From Streptomyces sp. NBC_01454 (lineage in GTDB: Bacteria > Actinomycetota > Actinomycetes > Streptomycetales > Streptomycetaceae), in the NCBI RefSeq assembly GCF_036227565.1, contig NZ_CP109460.1:7564001-7628000 (forward strand): a stretch of 64,000 nt of DNA, in the 5' to 3' direction. A program made the position numbers and the translations under genes. Shown here piece by piece: positions 28,512-37,287 of this stretch; position 1 is the first letter of the stretch; every line of letters begins with the position of its first letter. A model generated the notes under the pieces. It was given only the letters and a program-made list of their open reading frames with translations. It made no database searches and was not told the origin of the DNA.

Positions 28512-29756
28512 TTAGAGCCGGACGACGACGAGGGCGATGTCGTCGGTGGCGCCGGCGCTGACGCCGAGACGGGCCAGCAGCGCGTCGGCGAGGCGCTCCG
28601 GGCTGAATCTGCTGAACGGGGCGAGGGCGTCGGTGAGGCGGGCGAGGCTGACGTCGATGTCCTCGTCGCGGCGTTCGATCAGCCCGTCCGTGTAGAGGAC
28701 GAGGGTGTCGCCCGGCGTGTACGGGACGTGGGCCTGGAGGCGAGGCACCTGTTCGGGGTGGGCGCCCAGGGGCGGGTCGGTGGCCTGGTCCAGGAGTGCG
28801 TGGCTGCCGTCGGGGTGCAGCAGGACGGGCGGGGGGTGACCGGCGCAGCTGTAGGTGAGATGGCGGCCGGCGATGTCGATCAGCGCTTGCACCACGGTGG
28901 TGGCCAGGGCCTTGTCGACGGACCGGGCGTACAGTCCCAGCACCTTCAGTGCCTGGGCGGGGCCGTTGACCGAGCGGGCGGCGGCGCTGAGGGCGCTGCG
29001 GAGCATGCCCATGACGGCGGCGGCCTCCAGCCCGTGGCCAACGACATCGCCGACCGCGACGGCGAATCCATTGGTGGGGAGGTCGACGACGTCGTACCAG
29101 TCACCGCAGATGTTCAGCGACCCGATGGCGGGGAGATAGCGCACGGCGACATCGTGGTGCCGGGCGAGGTCCGGGGAGTGGAGCATCGCCTCCTGCAGCG
29201 TGAGCGCCACCTGGCGTTCGCGGGCGTGGGCCCGGCGCAGCTCCTCGTTGAGGTGTTGCAGCGCCCGGGCCCGGACGTACAGCTCCGCCTCCATCGCCTC
29301 CTCGCGTTCGCTCAGCTGCCCGCCGGGCAGCCGGCGCGAACGGCGGGAGAGCACGAACGCGGTCACGTCCTCCACCCGGTGGATGACCCACGCCACCGTG
29401 CCGTCCGGTCCGATGACCGGGGTGTTGATCGTGGACCACCAGCGCTCCTCGAAATCGCCCGGCCGGTTCACCAGGGGGATGTCGTACCGCTGGACCGCCA
29501 TCGTGTCCGGTTCCCCGGTGGCCAGGACACGGCGCAGCGAGGGATACAGGTTCTGCACCCCTTCGGCGTCGGGGTCCGCGGGGTTGTCCGGAAAGGCGTC
29601 GAAGACGAACTGGCCCACCAGCTCGTCCCGGGTGCGCCCGGTCGCCTGGAGGTAGGCCTCATTGACGTCCACGATCACCAGATCAGGATCGAGGACCAGG
29701 CATGCGCTGGGGGTCGCGGCGAACAGCGCCGCATGGTCGAGGTCCGGTCTCCGCAC
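28512..29756 (-). CDS. PAS-PP2C (SpoIIE-type) phosphatase
   Basis: The 414-aa protein has one PAS domain (about 8-140, with LVIVDVNEAYLQATGRTRDELVGQ), a short coiled linker (about 150-190, EREEAMEAELYVRARALQHLNEEL) and a SpoIIE-type PP2C domain (about 190-414). The PP2C domain has GDWYDV, VGDVVGHGLEAA, YTDGLIERR and the closing TDDIALVVV. It lacks a GAF or HATPase domain. It probably dephosphorylates an anti-anti-sigma factor in response to a signal read by the PAS domain. The start is uncertain: the GTG at 29756 has AGGAG only 3 bases upstream, and longer readings are possible. Confidence 0.85.
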   Translation of the reverse strand: MRRPDLDHAALFAATPSACLVLDPDLVIVDVNEAYLQATGRTRDELVGQFVFDAFPDNPADPDAEGVQNLYPSLRRVLATGEPDTMAVQRYDIPLVNRPGDFEERWWSTINTPVIGPDGTVAWVIHRVEDVTAFVLSRRSRRLPGGQLSEREEAMEAELYVRARALQHLNEELRRAHARERQVALTLQEAMLHSPDLARHHDVAVRYLPAIGSLNICGDWYDVVDLPTNGFAVAVGDVVGHGLEAAAVMGMLRSALSAAARSVNGPAQALKVLGLYARSVDKALATTVVQALIDIAGRHLTYSCAGHPPPVLLHPDGSHALLDQATDPPLGAHPEQVPRLQAHVPYTPGDTLVLYTDGLIERRDEDIDVSLARLTDALAPFSRFSPERLADALLARLGVSAGATDDIALVVVRL

Positions 29757-29982
29757 GCGCTCCTGCCCCCTCTCGGCCGGCTCCGGGCCCCCACCCGGCC
29801 AATCTAAGAGAGGCCCGGCGCCTTCGCCCGCCGGACGGCCCCGGGCCACCGCAGCCCGGGAGCGCCGCTTCGCACCCCCGCCGCTCCCGGGGCGGCACAC
29901 GGCACGGCAGCGCCGGGGCTCCCCTCCGCCGCCCCGCTCACCCGAACGGCGGGCACGCCCGGCCGGGGCGCCGCCGGCCGGG

Positions 29983-30453
29983 TCAGGGGGCGATGCGCAC
30001 CACGGCCTCGATCTCGACCGCGATGCCGAACGGCAGGCTCATCATGCCGACGGCCGAACGGGCGTGCGAGCCGCACTCGGGCCCGAAGACCTCGGTGAGC
30101 AGATCCGAGGCGCCTTCCGCCACCACGTGCTGCTCCTGGAAGTCGGGCGCCGACTGCACCATGACCAGCAGCTTGACGAACTCCCGGATGCGGTCGAGGT
30201 CACCGAGTTCGGCCTGGAGTGCGGAGAGGATGTTCATCGTGACCAGCCGGGCGGCTTCCTTGCCGTCCTCCACCGTGAAGTCGGCGCCCAGCCGCCCCCG
30301 GTACTTCACCGAACCGTCGGGGTTGAGCGGACCGTGTCCGGAGACGAAGACCAGCTCGCCGACCGTCTTCGCCGGCACGTAATTCGCCAGCTTCGGCAGC
30401 AGCGGCGGCAATGCCAGCCCGAGTTCTTCCAGCCGGCGAGAGACCTGACCCAT
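29983..30453 (-). CDS. RidA (YjgF/YER057c/UK114) family protein
   Basis: The 156-aa protein is a RidA-family trimer subunit of the longer type. It has VFVSGHGPLNPDGSVKYRGRLGADFTVEDG, the helix AARLVTMNILSALQAELGDLDRI and HARSAVGMMSLPFGIAVEIEAVV, where the Arg corresponds to the conserved carboxylate-binding position. Canonical RidA hydrolyses reactive 2-aminoacrylate and imine intermediates released by PLP enzymes. GAGGAG sits 7 bases before the ATG. Its start is 11 bases after the MFS exporter stop, so the two form an operon. A link to the nearby aminotransferase pathway is plausible but unproven. Confidence 0.88.
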   Translation of the reverse strand: MGQVSRRLEELGLALPPLLPKLANYVPAKTVGELVFVSGHGPLNPDGSVKYRGRLGADFTVEDGKEAARLVTMNILSALQAELGDLDRIREFVKLLVMVQSAPDFQEQHVVAEGASDLLTEVFGPECGSHARSAVGMMSLPFGIAVEIEAVVRIAP

Positions 30454-30464
30454 CGGTTTTCTCC

Positions 30465-31724
30465 TCAGTCTTCGTTCGGGGTTGCGGAGGCCACGGGCGC
30501 GGCAGGCGCACCCTGCGCCGTGCCGGACCCGGTGGTGGGGCGGGCGGCGAAGGCCCGCAGGGAGTGGAACGCGAGCAGGCCGGCGACGGCGAAGACCGTC
30601 ACCAGAATCGAGAACGACCGGACGTCCGGCGGAATCCTGCTCACGACAAGTGACGAAAGGCTGCCGCCGGCCATCTGCACCGCCCCCAGCAGACCGGAGG
30701 CCGCGCCCGCCATGGCGGAGAACGAGGTCACGCCGCCCGCCACGGACATCGGGAACAGGAAGCCGTTGCCGATGGTCACCACCGTCATCATGACCAGCAG
30801 CGGCCACGGCGTCTGCGGATCGGTCAGCCCCAGCGCCAGCAGCACCAACGCCCCGCCGGAGAAGATGACATGACCCCGGACGAGCAGATGGTCGATCGAG
30901 TACCGTGCGACCAGACGACGCGACAGCAGGTTGCCCGTGATGTAGGCGGCGGCGATGCTGATGTAGCAGTAGCCGTTGATCTCGGTGCTCATGCCCAGGC
31001 GCTGGAAGATCACCGGGGAGGCGACCAGGTAGCCGGTGTACACCGCGTACCCCACGCCCAGGTTGAGGCCGAAGCCCCAGAACTTGGCGCTCGCCAGCAG
31101 ATGCCGGTAGTTCCCCACCGTCGTCCGCAGCCGCCGCGCCCGGCGCTCCTGAGGCAGCGACTCCGGCACCCTGAGGACGACGGCAACCACGGTGGCCACC
31201 GCGATCAGGGCCGTCAGGAAGAAGGGCGAGCGCCACGACAGCAGGGTGGTCAGATAGCCGCCCATCAGCGGGGAGATGGCCGGTGAGGCGCCGACCACCG
31301 GCATGATCGTGGTGAAGACGCGTGCCGCGGTCTGCTGGCCGTACAGATCGCCGACGATGGCGCGGGCCAGCACGAGTCCCGCGCCCGCGCCGAGCGCCTG
31401 GAGCAGCCGCGCCGCGGCGAAGACGGCGATGTTCGGCGCGAGCGCGCAGGCCAGCGAGGCCACCGCATAGAGGGAGAAGCCGCCGATGACCAGGCGCCGT
31501 CGGCCGAGGGCGTCGGACCAGGGTCCGTACAGCAGTTGCGCCACGAGCAGCCCCACGAGGTAGGGGCTGAACGTCGCCTGCACCGCCGAGACGGACGTGC
31601 CCAGGGCGTGGGCGGTCTGTGCCAGCCCCGGAAGGTTGATGTCCGAGGACATCAACCCGCCCACACTCAGCGAGATGAGCACCGCGAGAAGCAACGGCGG
31701 GACCTTGGCCTCGGTGTTGTCCAT
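30465..31724 (-). CDS. MFS exporter, Bcr/CflA-type
   Basis: The 419-aa protein has 12 predicted transmembrane helices and the MFS loop 2-3 signature GPWSDALGRRRLVIGG. Helix 4 to 5 carries a drug-antiporter-like ALGAGAGLVLARAIVGDLYG. These are hallmarks of the Bcr/CflA drug:proton antiporter group. GGAAGG precedes the ATG at 31724. It is cotranscribed with RidA downstream and divergent from the PhzF-like gene, with a 231-base shared promoter region. It lies beside the hydroxyphenylglycine operon, so it could export that pathway's product; this is inference from position only. Confidence 0.88.
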   Translation of the reverse strand: MDNTEAKVPPLLLAVLISLSVGGLMSSDINLPGLAQTAHALGTSVSAVQATFSPYLVGLLVAQLLYGPWSDALGRRRLVIGGFSLYAVASLACALAPNIAVFAAARLLQALGAGAGLVLARAIVGDLYGQQTAARVFTTIMPVVGASPAISPLMGGYLTTLLSWRSPFFLTALIAVATVVAVVLRVPESLPQERRARRLRTTVGNYRHLLASAKFWGFGLNLGVGYAVYTGYLVASPVIFQRLGMSTEINGYCYISIAAAYITGNLLSRRLVARYSIDHLLVRGHVIFSGGALVLLALGLTDPQTPWPLLVMMTVVTIGNGFLFPMSVAGGVTSFSAMAGAASGLLGAVQMAGGSLSSLVVSRIPPDVRSFSILVTVFAVAGLLAFHSLRAFAARPTTGSGTAQGAPAAPVASATPNED

Positions 31725-31955
31725 GCCTGCCCTTCCGGACGCCGGTGCGCCCTGGGCCCGCCGCCTGGACGACGGGGCCGGGCCGGTTGCTGTCTCGTAC
31801 AACGATCGGTGAGAAAGCCTAATGATCGCGATGCTGGAGGACACCCTCCTCTCGGACCGTTGCCCCTGCCCCGTTGGGCTCCGCGAGGTGGTCCGAACAG
31901 CGCCAACCGGTGCGCGTTTCCCCCGGGACGGACCGCCGGCAGTAGCGTCGGAGGT

Positions 31956-32750
31956 ATGCGTGCCTTCATCGTCGATGCCTTCACCGACCGGCCGTTCGCC
32001 GGGAATCCCGCCGGCGTCTGTCTGCTGGACGAGCCGGCCGACGCCGCCTGGATGCAACGGGTCGCCGCCGAACTCAACCTGTCGGAAACGGCCTTTGTCC
32101 ATCCCGCAGGGGACCACACCTACGGATTGCGGTGGTTCACACCGACCGTGGAGGTCGATCTGTGCGGCCACGCCACGCTGGCCACCGCCCACATCCTCTA
32201 CCGGAGCCGGCCCACCGCCCCTGGCACGGAGCTGCGCTTCGAGACCCTGAGCGGAGTGCTGACCGCCCGCCGGCACCACCGGGGCGCCCTCACCCTGGAC
32301 TTCCCCACGGACCCGCCGACCGCCACCGCCGTGCCGTCCCGGCTCGCCGAGGCCCTCGGCGCCGAGCCGGTGTGGACGGGCCGGGCCCGGCACGATCTGC
32401 TCGTGGAGTTGCCGAAGGCGGAAGAAGTGCGGGATCTGGCCCCGGACATCGCCGCGCTGGCCGGGTTCAGCGGACGGGCGGTGATCGTGACCGCCGGTGC
32501 CCAGGAGGGCGACGACCACGACTTCGTCTCCCGGGTCTTCGCCCCCGCCGCCGGTATCCCCGAGGACCCGGTCACCGGCGCCGCCCACTGCGTCCTCGCA
32601 CCGCACTGGGCCGGACGGCTCGGGCGTACCACGCTGACCGGTGTGCAACTGTCCGCGCGCGGCGGGCGGGTGGGCGTCGAGCTGTGCGACGACCGGGTCA
32701 CGCTGCTGGGCCACGCGGTGACCGTGTTCGACGGAGAGCTCTCGTCCTGA
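31956..32750 (+). CDS. PhzF family isomerase-like protein
   Basis: The 264-aa protein has the two-domain diaminopimelate-epimerase-like PhzF fold. The catalytic Glu is in LNLSETAFVHP (near residue 45) and the ligand loop is VDLCGHATLATAHIL. The C-terminal domain repeats the pattern in PEDPVTGAAHCVLAPHWA. PhzF isomerises trans-2,3-dihydro-3-hydroxyanthranilate in phenazine synthesis, but most homologues act in unknown pathways; no other phz genes are present. A GGAGGT lies almost against the ATG at 31956, which is tight. The gene is convergent with the hydroxyphenylglycine operon across a strong hairpin. Confidence 0.88.
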   Translation: MRAFIVDAFTDRPFAGNPAGVCLLDEPADAAWMQRVAAELNLSETAFVHPAGDHTYGLRWFTPTVEVDLCGHATLATAHILYRSRPTAPGTELRFETLSGVLTARRHHRGALTLDFPTDPPTATAVPSRLAEALGAEPVWTGRARHDLLVELPKAEEVRDLAPDIAALAGFSGRAVIVTAGAQEGDDHDFVSRVFAPAAGIPEDPVTGAAHCVLAPHWAGRLGRTTLTGVQLSARGGRVGVELCDDRVTLLGHAVTVFDGELSS

Positions 32751-32791
32751 GGCGTACGCCGGGGTACCCGCGTACGCCGCGACACACGCTC

Positions 32792-32832
32792 GTGAGCCCC
32801 GCCTCCCGGCTGTACCGGGAGGCGGGGCTCAC
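32792..32832. terminator. Perfect 18-bp hairpin ending the hydroxyphenylglycine operon
   Basis: Arms 32792-32809 and 32815-32832 are perfectly complementary around the 5-base loop CTGTA. It sits between the PhzF stop (32750) and the alcohol dehydrogenase stop (32850), so it acts for both converging transcripts and marks the operon boundary. Confidence 0.88.
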
Positions 32833-32849
32833 TGCCGGCGCCCGCGCGC

Positions 32850-33881
32850 TCAGGGGCGGATGAGCACCTTCAGGGCCTCGCGCTCGGCCATGGCCTTGTA
32901 GCCGTCCGGAACCCCGTCCAGCCCGACGGTGCGGTCGAAGATCGCAGCGGCGTCGAGCCGCCCGGACAGCACATCGGGCAGGAGCTCGGGGATATAGGCC
33001 CGGGCGGGGGTGACACCGCCGGACAAGGTGATGTTGCGGCGGTAGAACCGCCGTACGTCGACGCCCTCACCGTCCTGCGGCACGCCCACATAGCCGACCG
33101 CGCCACCGGGACGCGTCATGTCGAGGGCGTCCCGCAGCGCCGCGCCGGTTCCGACGCACTCCAGCACCGCGTCCGCGCCATGGCCGCCGGTGAGCTCCTT
33201 GACCCGCTCGACGGCCGCCGCGCCGCGCTCCGCCACCACCTCGACGGCGCCGAACCGGCGGGCCAGGTCGGTACGCCGGGGGTGCCGCCCCAGCACGATG
33301 AGGCGCCGCGCACCGAGCCGGGCAGCGGCCAGGACCGCACAGAGCCCGACCGCGCCGTCACCGATGACGGCCACCGTGCTGTCGGGACCCACCCGCGCGG
33401 AAAGGGCGGCGTGATGCCCCGTGCACAGCACATCGGCCAGCGCCAGGACCGCCGGTACCCGGGGGTCCTCCGGCTCCATCGGCAGCGGGACGAGCGTGCC
33501 GTCCGCCTGCGGCACCCGCACCCGCTCGCCCTGGCCGCCGTCCAGGGCCCCGCCCCAGAATCCGCCGTGGAGACACGAGCAGTGCAGCCCCGCACGGCAG
33601 AACTCGCAGCTGCCGTCGGACCACTTGAAGGGGGCGAGCACCAGGTCGCCGGGGCGTACGGAGGTGACCTCCGCGCCGGTTTCCTCGACCACCCCGAGGA
33701 ATTCGTGCCCGAGCCGGATGCCGTCCGGCGTCGGTGCGAGCTTCTGGTAGCGCCAGAGGTCGCTTCCGCAGATCGCGGCATGGGTGACCTTCACCAACGC
33801 GTCGGTCGGCCGGTCGAGCCGGGCGTCGGGCACCTCCCTCACCTGGACGTCCCCTGCCCCGAACATCACTGCTGCCCGCAC
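32850..33881 (-). CDS. Zinc-dependent alcohol dehydrogenase (MDR family), last gene of the HPG operon
   Basis: The 343-aa protein is a medium-chain dehydrogenase. The catalytic-zinc residues are in ICGSDLW and GHEFLGVV, and the structural-zinc Cys cluster is CEFCRAGLHCSC. The Rossmann motif VAVIGDGAVGLCAVLAA is near residue 170. The GTG start at 33881 has AGGAG 7 bases upstream and lies inside the end of the prephenate dehydrogenase gene, overlapping it by 16 bases. That makes it part of the same transcript. No known step of 4-hydroxyphenylglycine synthesis needs an alcohol dehydrogenase. It may therefore act on a product made from HPG or on a side aldehyde; this is inference. Confidence 0.87.
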   Translation of the reverse strand: MRAAVMFGAGDVQVREVPDARLDRPTDALVKVTHAAICGSDLWRYQKLAPTPDGIRLGHEFLGVVEETGAEVTSVRPGDLVLAPFKWSDGSCEFCRAGLHCSCLHGGFWGGALDGGQGERVRVPQADGTLVPLPMEPEDPRVPAVLALADVLCTGHHAALSARVGPDSTVAVIGDGAVGLCAVLAAARLGARRLIVLGRHPRRTDLARRFGAVEVVAERGAAAVERVKELTGGHGADAVLECVGTGAALRDALDMTRPGGAVGYVGVPQDGEGVDVRRFYRRNITLSGGVTPARAYIPELLPDVLSGRLDAAAIFDRTVGLDGVPDGYKAMAEREALKVLIRP

Positions 33882-35056
33882 AGTCGCACTCCTGGAATCG
33901 CTTGCCAAGGCCCTTTGGGCCCGCTGTCGTTCGGTCGCCGCGCACCCGGCCGCTCTACGTGGACGGTCCACGCGCGGCGCGTGAGCCCGGCCGCGAGCCG
34001 GCCGGCCGACTCGCCTGCCACGAGGAGTTCCACCAGGCCCGCGTCCTTGTGGGTCGCGTGCTCGAGGCGGATGTCCTCGATGTTCGCCCCCGTCAGCGAA
34101 GCGTCGGCCAGCAGCCGGGCCAGCTCGTTCGCCCGGTCCCGCAGGACGACCCGAACTGATGAGTATGGTAGGGCAGTTCCGCCGTGTTTGCCGGGGATCC
34201 TGGCACGCCCCGTGTTGCCCCGGCGGAGCAGAGCGGTCAGTTCCGCCGCCGGGTCGGACCGCGCCGGACCGGAGGGATGCGCGGCCAGCGCCCGCAGCGC
34301 CCGCAGCGCCACGTCGAGGTCCTCGGCGAGCCCGCCCAGGACCTCCGCCACGGCCTCCGCATTGGTCGCGAGGATGTCCGTCCACAGTCCGGCGTCGCCC
34401 GCGGCGATCCGGGTGACATCACGCAGCCCCTGGCCGGCGAGGCGTACCGCGAAGTCCTCGCCGTCGCACAGACGGGCCGCCATCAGCGTGGCGAGGAGAT
34501 GGGGCACATGGGAGACGAGCGCGACGGCGCGGTCGTGCGCGTCCGGGCCCAGCACCACGGGCACCGAGCCGCACAGCCTGACCAGCTCCAGTCCACGGCG
34601 CAGTACGGCGGGTTCGGTCGCCGGATGCGGCGTGAGCACCCAGGGCCGCCCGTCGAAGAGGTCCGCCCGGCCCGCCCGCGGACCCGAGCGCTCCCGCCCC
34701 GCCATGGGATGGCCGCCGACGAAAGAGGTCAGATCGCACCCGCGGGCCTCCAGATCGGCCTGGGTACGGGCCTTCACGCCGGCCACATCGGTGTATGCCT
34801 GCGCCAGACCGTCCTTCTGGTGCTCCTCCAGTACCTGTGCCACCGTCCCCGGCGGCACCGCGAGCACCGCGAGGTCCACCGGCGCCGGGGGAGCGCCGAC
34901 CGTGCCGGCCCCCAGTGCGGCGGCGGTGCGGGCCGCGGCTTCGTCCCGGTCGATGAGGTAGGTGGTCACGCCCCGTGCCGTGAGGGCGAGGGCGACGGAG
35001 GTGCCGATGAGGCCGGTGCCGACGACCGCGGCGGTGCGCAGCTCTGGTAGGGCCAC
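33866..35056 (-). CDS. Prephenate dehydrogenase with ACT domain
   Basis: The 396-aa protein starts with a Rossmann fold (VVGTGLIGTSVALAL, residues 10-24). It has the helical dimer domain of prephenate dehydrogenases (GGHPMAGRERSG with the catalytic His region, DAHDRAVALVSHVPH) and a C-terminal ACT domain (about 300-375, VRVVLRDRANELARLLADASLTGANIEDI). It converts prephenate to 4-hydroxyphenylpyruvate, the substrate of HmaS, so it supplies the pathway. ACT domains usually bind an amino acid for feedback. The GTG start lies 3 bases after the hpgT stop. Dedicated Pdh copies are common in hydroxyphenylglycine gene clusters, which supports a pathway rather than a housekeeping role. Confidence 0.9.
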   Translation of the reverse strand: MALPELRTAAVVGTGLIGTSVALALTARGVTTYLIDRDEAAARTAAALGAGTVGAPPAPVDLAVLAVPPGTVAQVLEEHQKDGLAQAYTDVAGVKARTQADLEARGCDLTSFVGGHPMAGRERSGPRAGRADLFDGRPWVLTPHPATEPAVLRRGLELVRLCGSVPVVLGPDAHDRAVALVSHVPHLLATLMAARLCDGEDFAVRLAGQGLRDVTRIAAGDAGLWTDILATNAEAVAEVLGGLAEDLDVALRALRALAAHPSGPARSDPAAELTALLRRGNTGRARIPGKHGGTALPYSSVRVVLRDRANELARLLADASLTGANIEDIRLEHATHKDAGLVELLVAGESAGRLAAGLTRRAWTVHVERPGARRPNDSGPKGPWQAIPGVRLCGQQ

Positions 35057-35059
35057 TTG

Positions 35060-36373
35060 CTATCCCTGGCCCATCCGGTGGGTGAGGTGCGAGGCAAGCC
35101 GTCGTACCCCTTCCTCGATCTGATCCGGCGTCAAATAGCTGGCCGACAGCCGGATCTGACGCTCGCCCCCGTCGCCCAGGTAGAAGTAGCTCATGGGCGT
35201 CCAGATCACGCCGTAGTCGCGCGCCGCCTCCTCCAGGAACGCGTTGTCGGCGGCGAAGGGAAGGGTCAGTACGAGGAAGAACCCGCCGTCCGGCACGTTC
35301 CACCGCACCTGCCACCGGTCCTGGGGCAGATGCCGAGCGAGCGCGCCCAGCAGCGCCTCCATGTTCCCGCGGTAGAAGTCGATGAGGTCCTTGTTGGCGT
35401 CCCGCAGCCGGCAGTCGTGGGCGACGAGCATGCCGCCGATGACGGCCTGGGCGAGCGCCGGGGTGTTGACCGTGACCATGCTCTTGATCTTCGACAGCTC
35501 GTCCGCGAGGAGGGTGCGCACCCCGTCGGCACCGGTGACCGGCTGGTCGGCGAGGACGTAGCCGACCCGCGCCCCCGGGAAGCACGTCTTGGCGAAGGAG
35601 CCGAAATAGATCACCTGGTGCCGGGAGTCGAGCGACTTCAGGGTGGGCCGGCGCTCCCCGGTGCGGCTGAAGAACCCGTAGGGGTTGTCCTCCAGCAGCA
35701 GCAGCTCCTCGTCGGCGGCGAGGTCGAGCAGCTGATGCCGCTTGGCGGTGGGCATCGATGTCCCGGACGGGTTCGAGAAGTCCGGGATCACATAGAGGGC
35801 CCGCGGCCGCTTGCCTTCGGCGCGCACCGCGGCGAGTGTGGAACGCAGCGCGGCGAGGTCCAGCCCGGCCCCGTCCTCGGGAACCGGCACCGTCTCGGCC
35901 CCCAGCAGCCGCGCCGCGCCCGTGATCCCCACGTACCCGGGGTCGGTGACCAGCAGCACGTCATCCGGGCCGGCGAGGAGGGCCCTGAGCACCAGGACCA
36001 TCGCCTCCTGGCAGCCCACGGTGATCACGATGCCCGACGGATCGGTGTGGATCCCCTCGTCGTGGGCGATCGTCCGGGCGACCAGCTCGTGGATCTGCCC
36101 GTTGGTCCGTCCGTACTGGAAGAGCGCGGTGCGCACCTCCTCGGGAGTGCGTCCGAGGTCCTGTTCCAGGTACCGCGTATAGGTGTCGAGGTAGGTGCTG
36201 ATCCGGTCCACCTCGAAGAACCCGTCATAGGGACGGCCCGGACCGAACGAGACCGCGTCGGGGTAGCGCAGCGTCACCTCGTTGAGGAAGTTCATCACGT
36301 CGAGCAGCGGGTCCGAGAGCGACGAGTGGAGATCGGCCGCCCGCAGCCCGGTGTCCGGTCCGGGCCGCCGCAT
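35060..36373 (-). CDS. hpgT: Hydroxyphenylglycine aminotransferase HpgT
   Basis: The 437-aa PLP enzyme belongs to the fold-type I group of HpgT. It transfers an amino group (usually from tyrosine) to 4-hydroxyphenylglyoxylate to give L-4-hydroxyphenylglycine and regenerates 4-hydroxyphenylpyruvate. Typical features are VSFGPGRPYDGFF at the start, SNPSGTSMPTAKRH, DNPYGFF and the PLP lysine in FGSFAKTCFPGARVGYV. Its ATG overlaps the stop of the dioxygenase gene by one base (TAATG). Neighbouring hmo and hmaS fix the assignment. A 3,5-dihydroxyphenylglycine role is unlikely because the DpgA-D genes are absent. Confidence 0.9.
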   Translation of the reverse strand: MRRPGPDTGLRAADLHSSLSDPLLDVMNFLNEVTLRYPDAVSFGPGRPYDGFFEVDRISTYLDTYTRYLEQDLGRTPEEVRTALFQYGRTNGQIHELVARTIAHDEGIHTDPSGIVITVGCQEAMVLVLRALLAGPDDVLLVTDPGYVGITGAARLLGAETVPVPEDGAGLDLAALRSTLAAVRAEGKRPRALYVIPDFSNPSGTSMPTAKRHQLLDLAADEELLLLEDNPYGFFSRTGERRPTLKSLDSRHQVIYFGSFAKTCFPGARVGYVLADQPVTGADGVRTLLADELSKIKSMVTVNTPALAQAVIGGMLVAHDCRLRDANKDLIDFYRGNMEALLGALARHLPQDRWQVRWNVPDGGFFLVLTLPFAADNAFLEEAARDYGVIWTPMSYFYLGDGGERQIRLSASYLTPDQIEEGVRRLASHLTHRMGQG

Positions 36374-37284
36374 TACGCCTGCTCCTGCCAGAGCACCGGG
36401 CAGAACTCCGGGTCCGTGTAGTCGGGGTGGCCGTCGGGCGTCCGCCGGACCAGTACGTCGTTGTTGTAGACGACCTGCTCGCCCGTGGAGATCTGGAACG
36501 GCCGCCACTGGTTCGTCCGGTCCTGGAGGTGGAAGGAGACCGCGCGGCGGGGGCGGTCGCTGCGGTTGACGCCGCTGCCGTGGTACGTCCGGCAGTGGTG
36601 GAAACTGATGTGCCCCTTCGGAATGACGACGGGGACCTTGCGCACCGTCTCGTTGTTGAAGGCGGCGTTCTCCTCCAGCATCTCGTCCAGCTCCGACCGG
36701 TCCCGCTCGGCGAAGTGCCGCGTGGTCGCGTCGTTCCCGCCCACCTCCTTCCAGCGGTGGCTGCCGTCGACCATCGTGATGGTGCCCATCTCCTCGTCAC
36801 AGTCGTGGAAGGGGATGAAGGCGGTCAGCATCTCGTCGGAAGTACAGGTCTGCCAGTAGTGCCGGTCGAAGTGCCAGGGCACGATGGTGCCCTCGTCCTC
36901 GGGGCGCGGGGGCTTGTAGATGAGGGTGCTGTTCCACAGCCGTATCTGGCTGGTCCGGGCGATCCGCGCGGCGACCGCGGCGATGACCGGCTTGGACAGG
37001 ATGCGGCGGACGGTGTCGTCCTCGTGGAAGATGTAGTCGTTGTGCCGGTGGACATCGCCCTGGGACGGCTCCCAGTACGCCAGGCGCGGCGGGCGGACCG
37101 GAAGGGTCCGGTCGCGGTGACCGCCGTAGAACCGCTCGCTCGCCTCCACCAGGGTGTCGACCTCGTCGTCGGTGAGCAGCTTGCGCGACAGATACCAGCC
37201 GTGCTCCTGATAGAACGCCACCTCCTCTTCGGAGGGCAGCAGCTTCCGGTCGTCGGGGCTGAGCTGGAATGCGTCAGTGGTCAT
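36373..37284 (-). CDS. Phytanoyl-CoA dioxygenase family Fe/2-oxoglutarate oxygenase
   Basis: The 303-aa protein keeps all expected PhyH-family ligands: the iron-binding H138-x-D140 in WHFDRHYW, the distal His235 in YHGSGVN, and Arg247 (RRAVS) for 2-oxoglutarate. It should therefore be active. It lies 3 bases after hmo and overlaps hpgT by one base, so it belongs to the operon, yet it is not part of the known HPG route. It may hydroxylate or desaturate HPG, a precursor or a product. Residues such as RLWNSTLIYKPPRPEDEGTIVPW differ from amino-acid hydroxylases I know, so the substrate is open. Confidence 0.87.
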   Translation of the reverse strand: MTTDAFQLSPDDRKLLPSEEEVAFYQEHGWYLSRKLLTDDEVDTLVEASERFYGGHRDRTLPVRPPRLAYWEPSQGDVHRHNDYIFHEDDTVRRILSKPVIAAVAARIARTSQIRLWNSTLIYKPPRPEDEGTIVPWHFDRHYWQTCTSDEMLTAFIPFHDCDEEMGTITMVDGSHRWKEVGGNDATTRHFAERDRSELDEMLEENAAFNNETVRKVPVVIPKGHISFHHCRTYHGSGVNRSDRPRRAVSFHLQDRTNQWRPFQISTGEQVVYNNDVLVRRTPDGHPDYTDPEFCPVLWQEQA

Positions 37285-37287
37285 CGT

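Noticed and set aside
31956..32750. Phenazine biosynthesis from the PhzF-like gene
   Set aside because: No phzA, B, D, E or G genes are present; PhzF homologues are widespread without phenazines.
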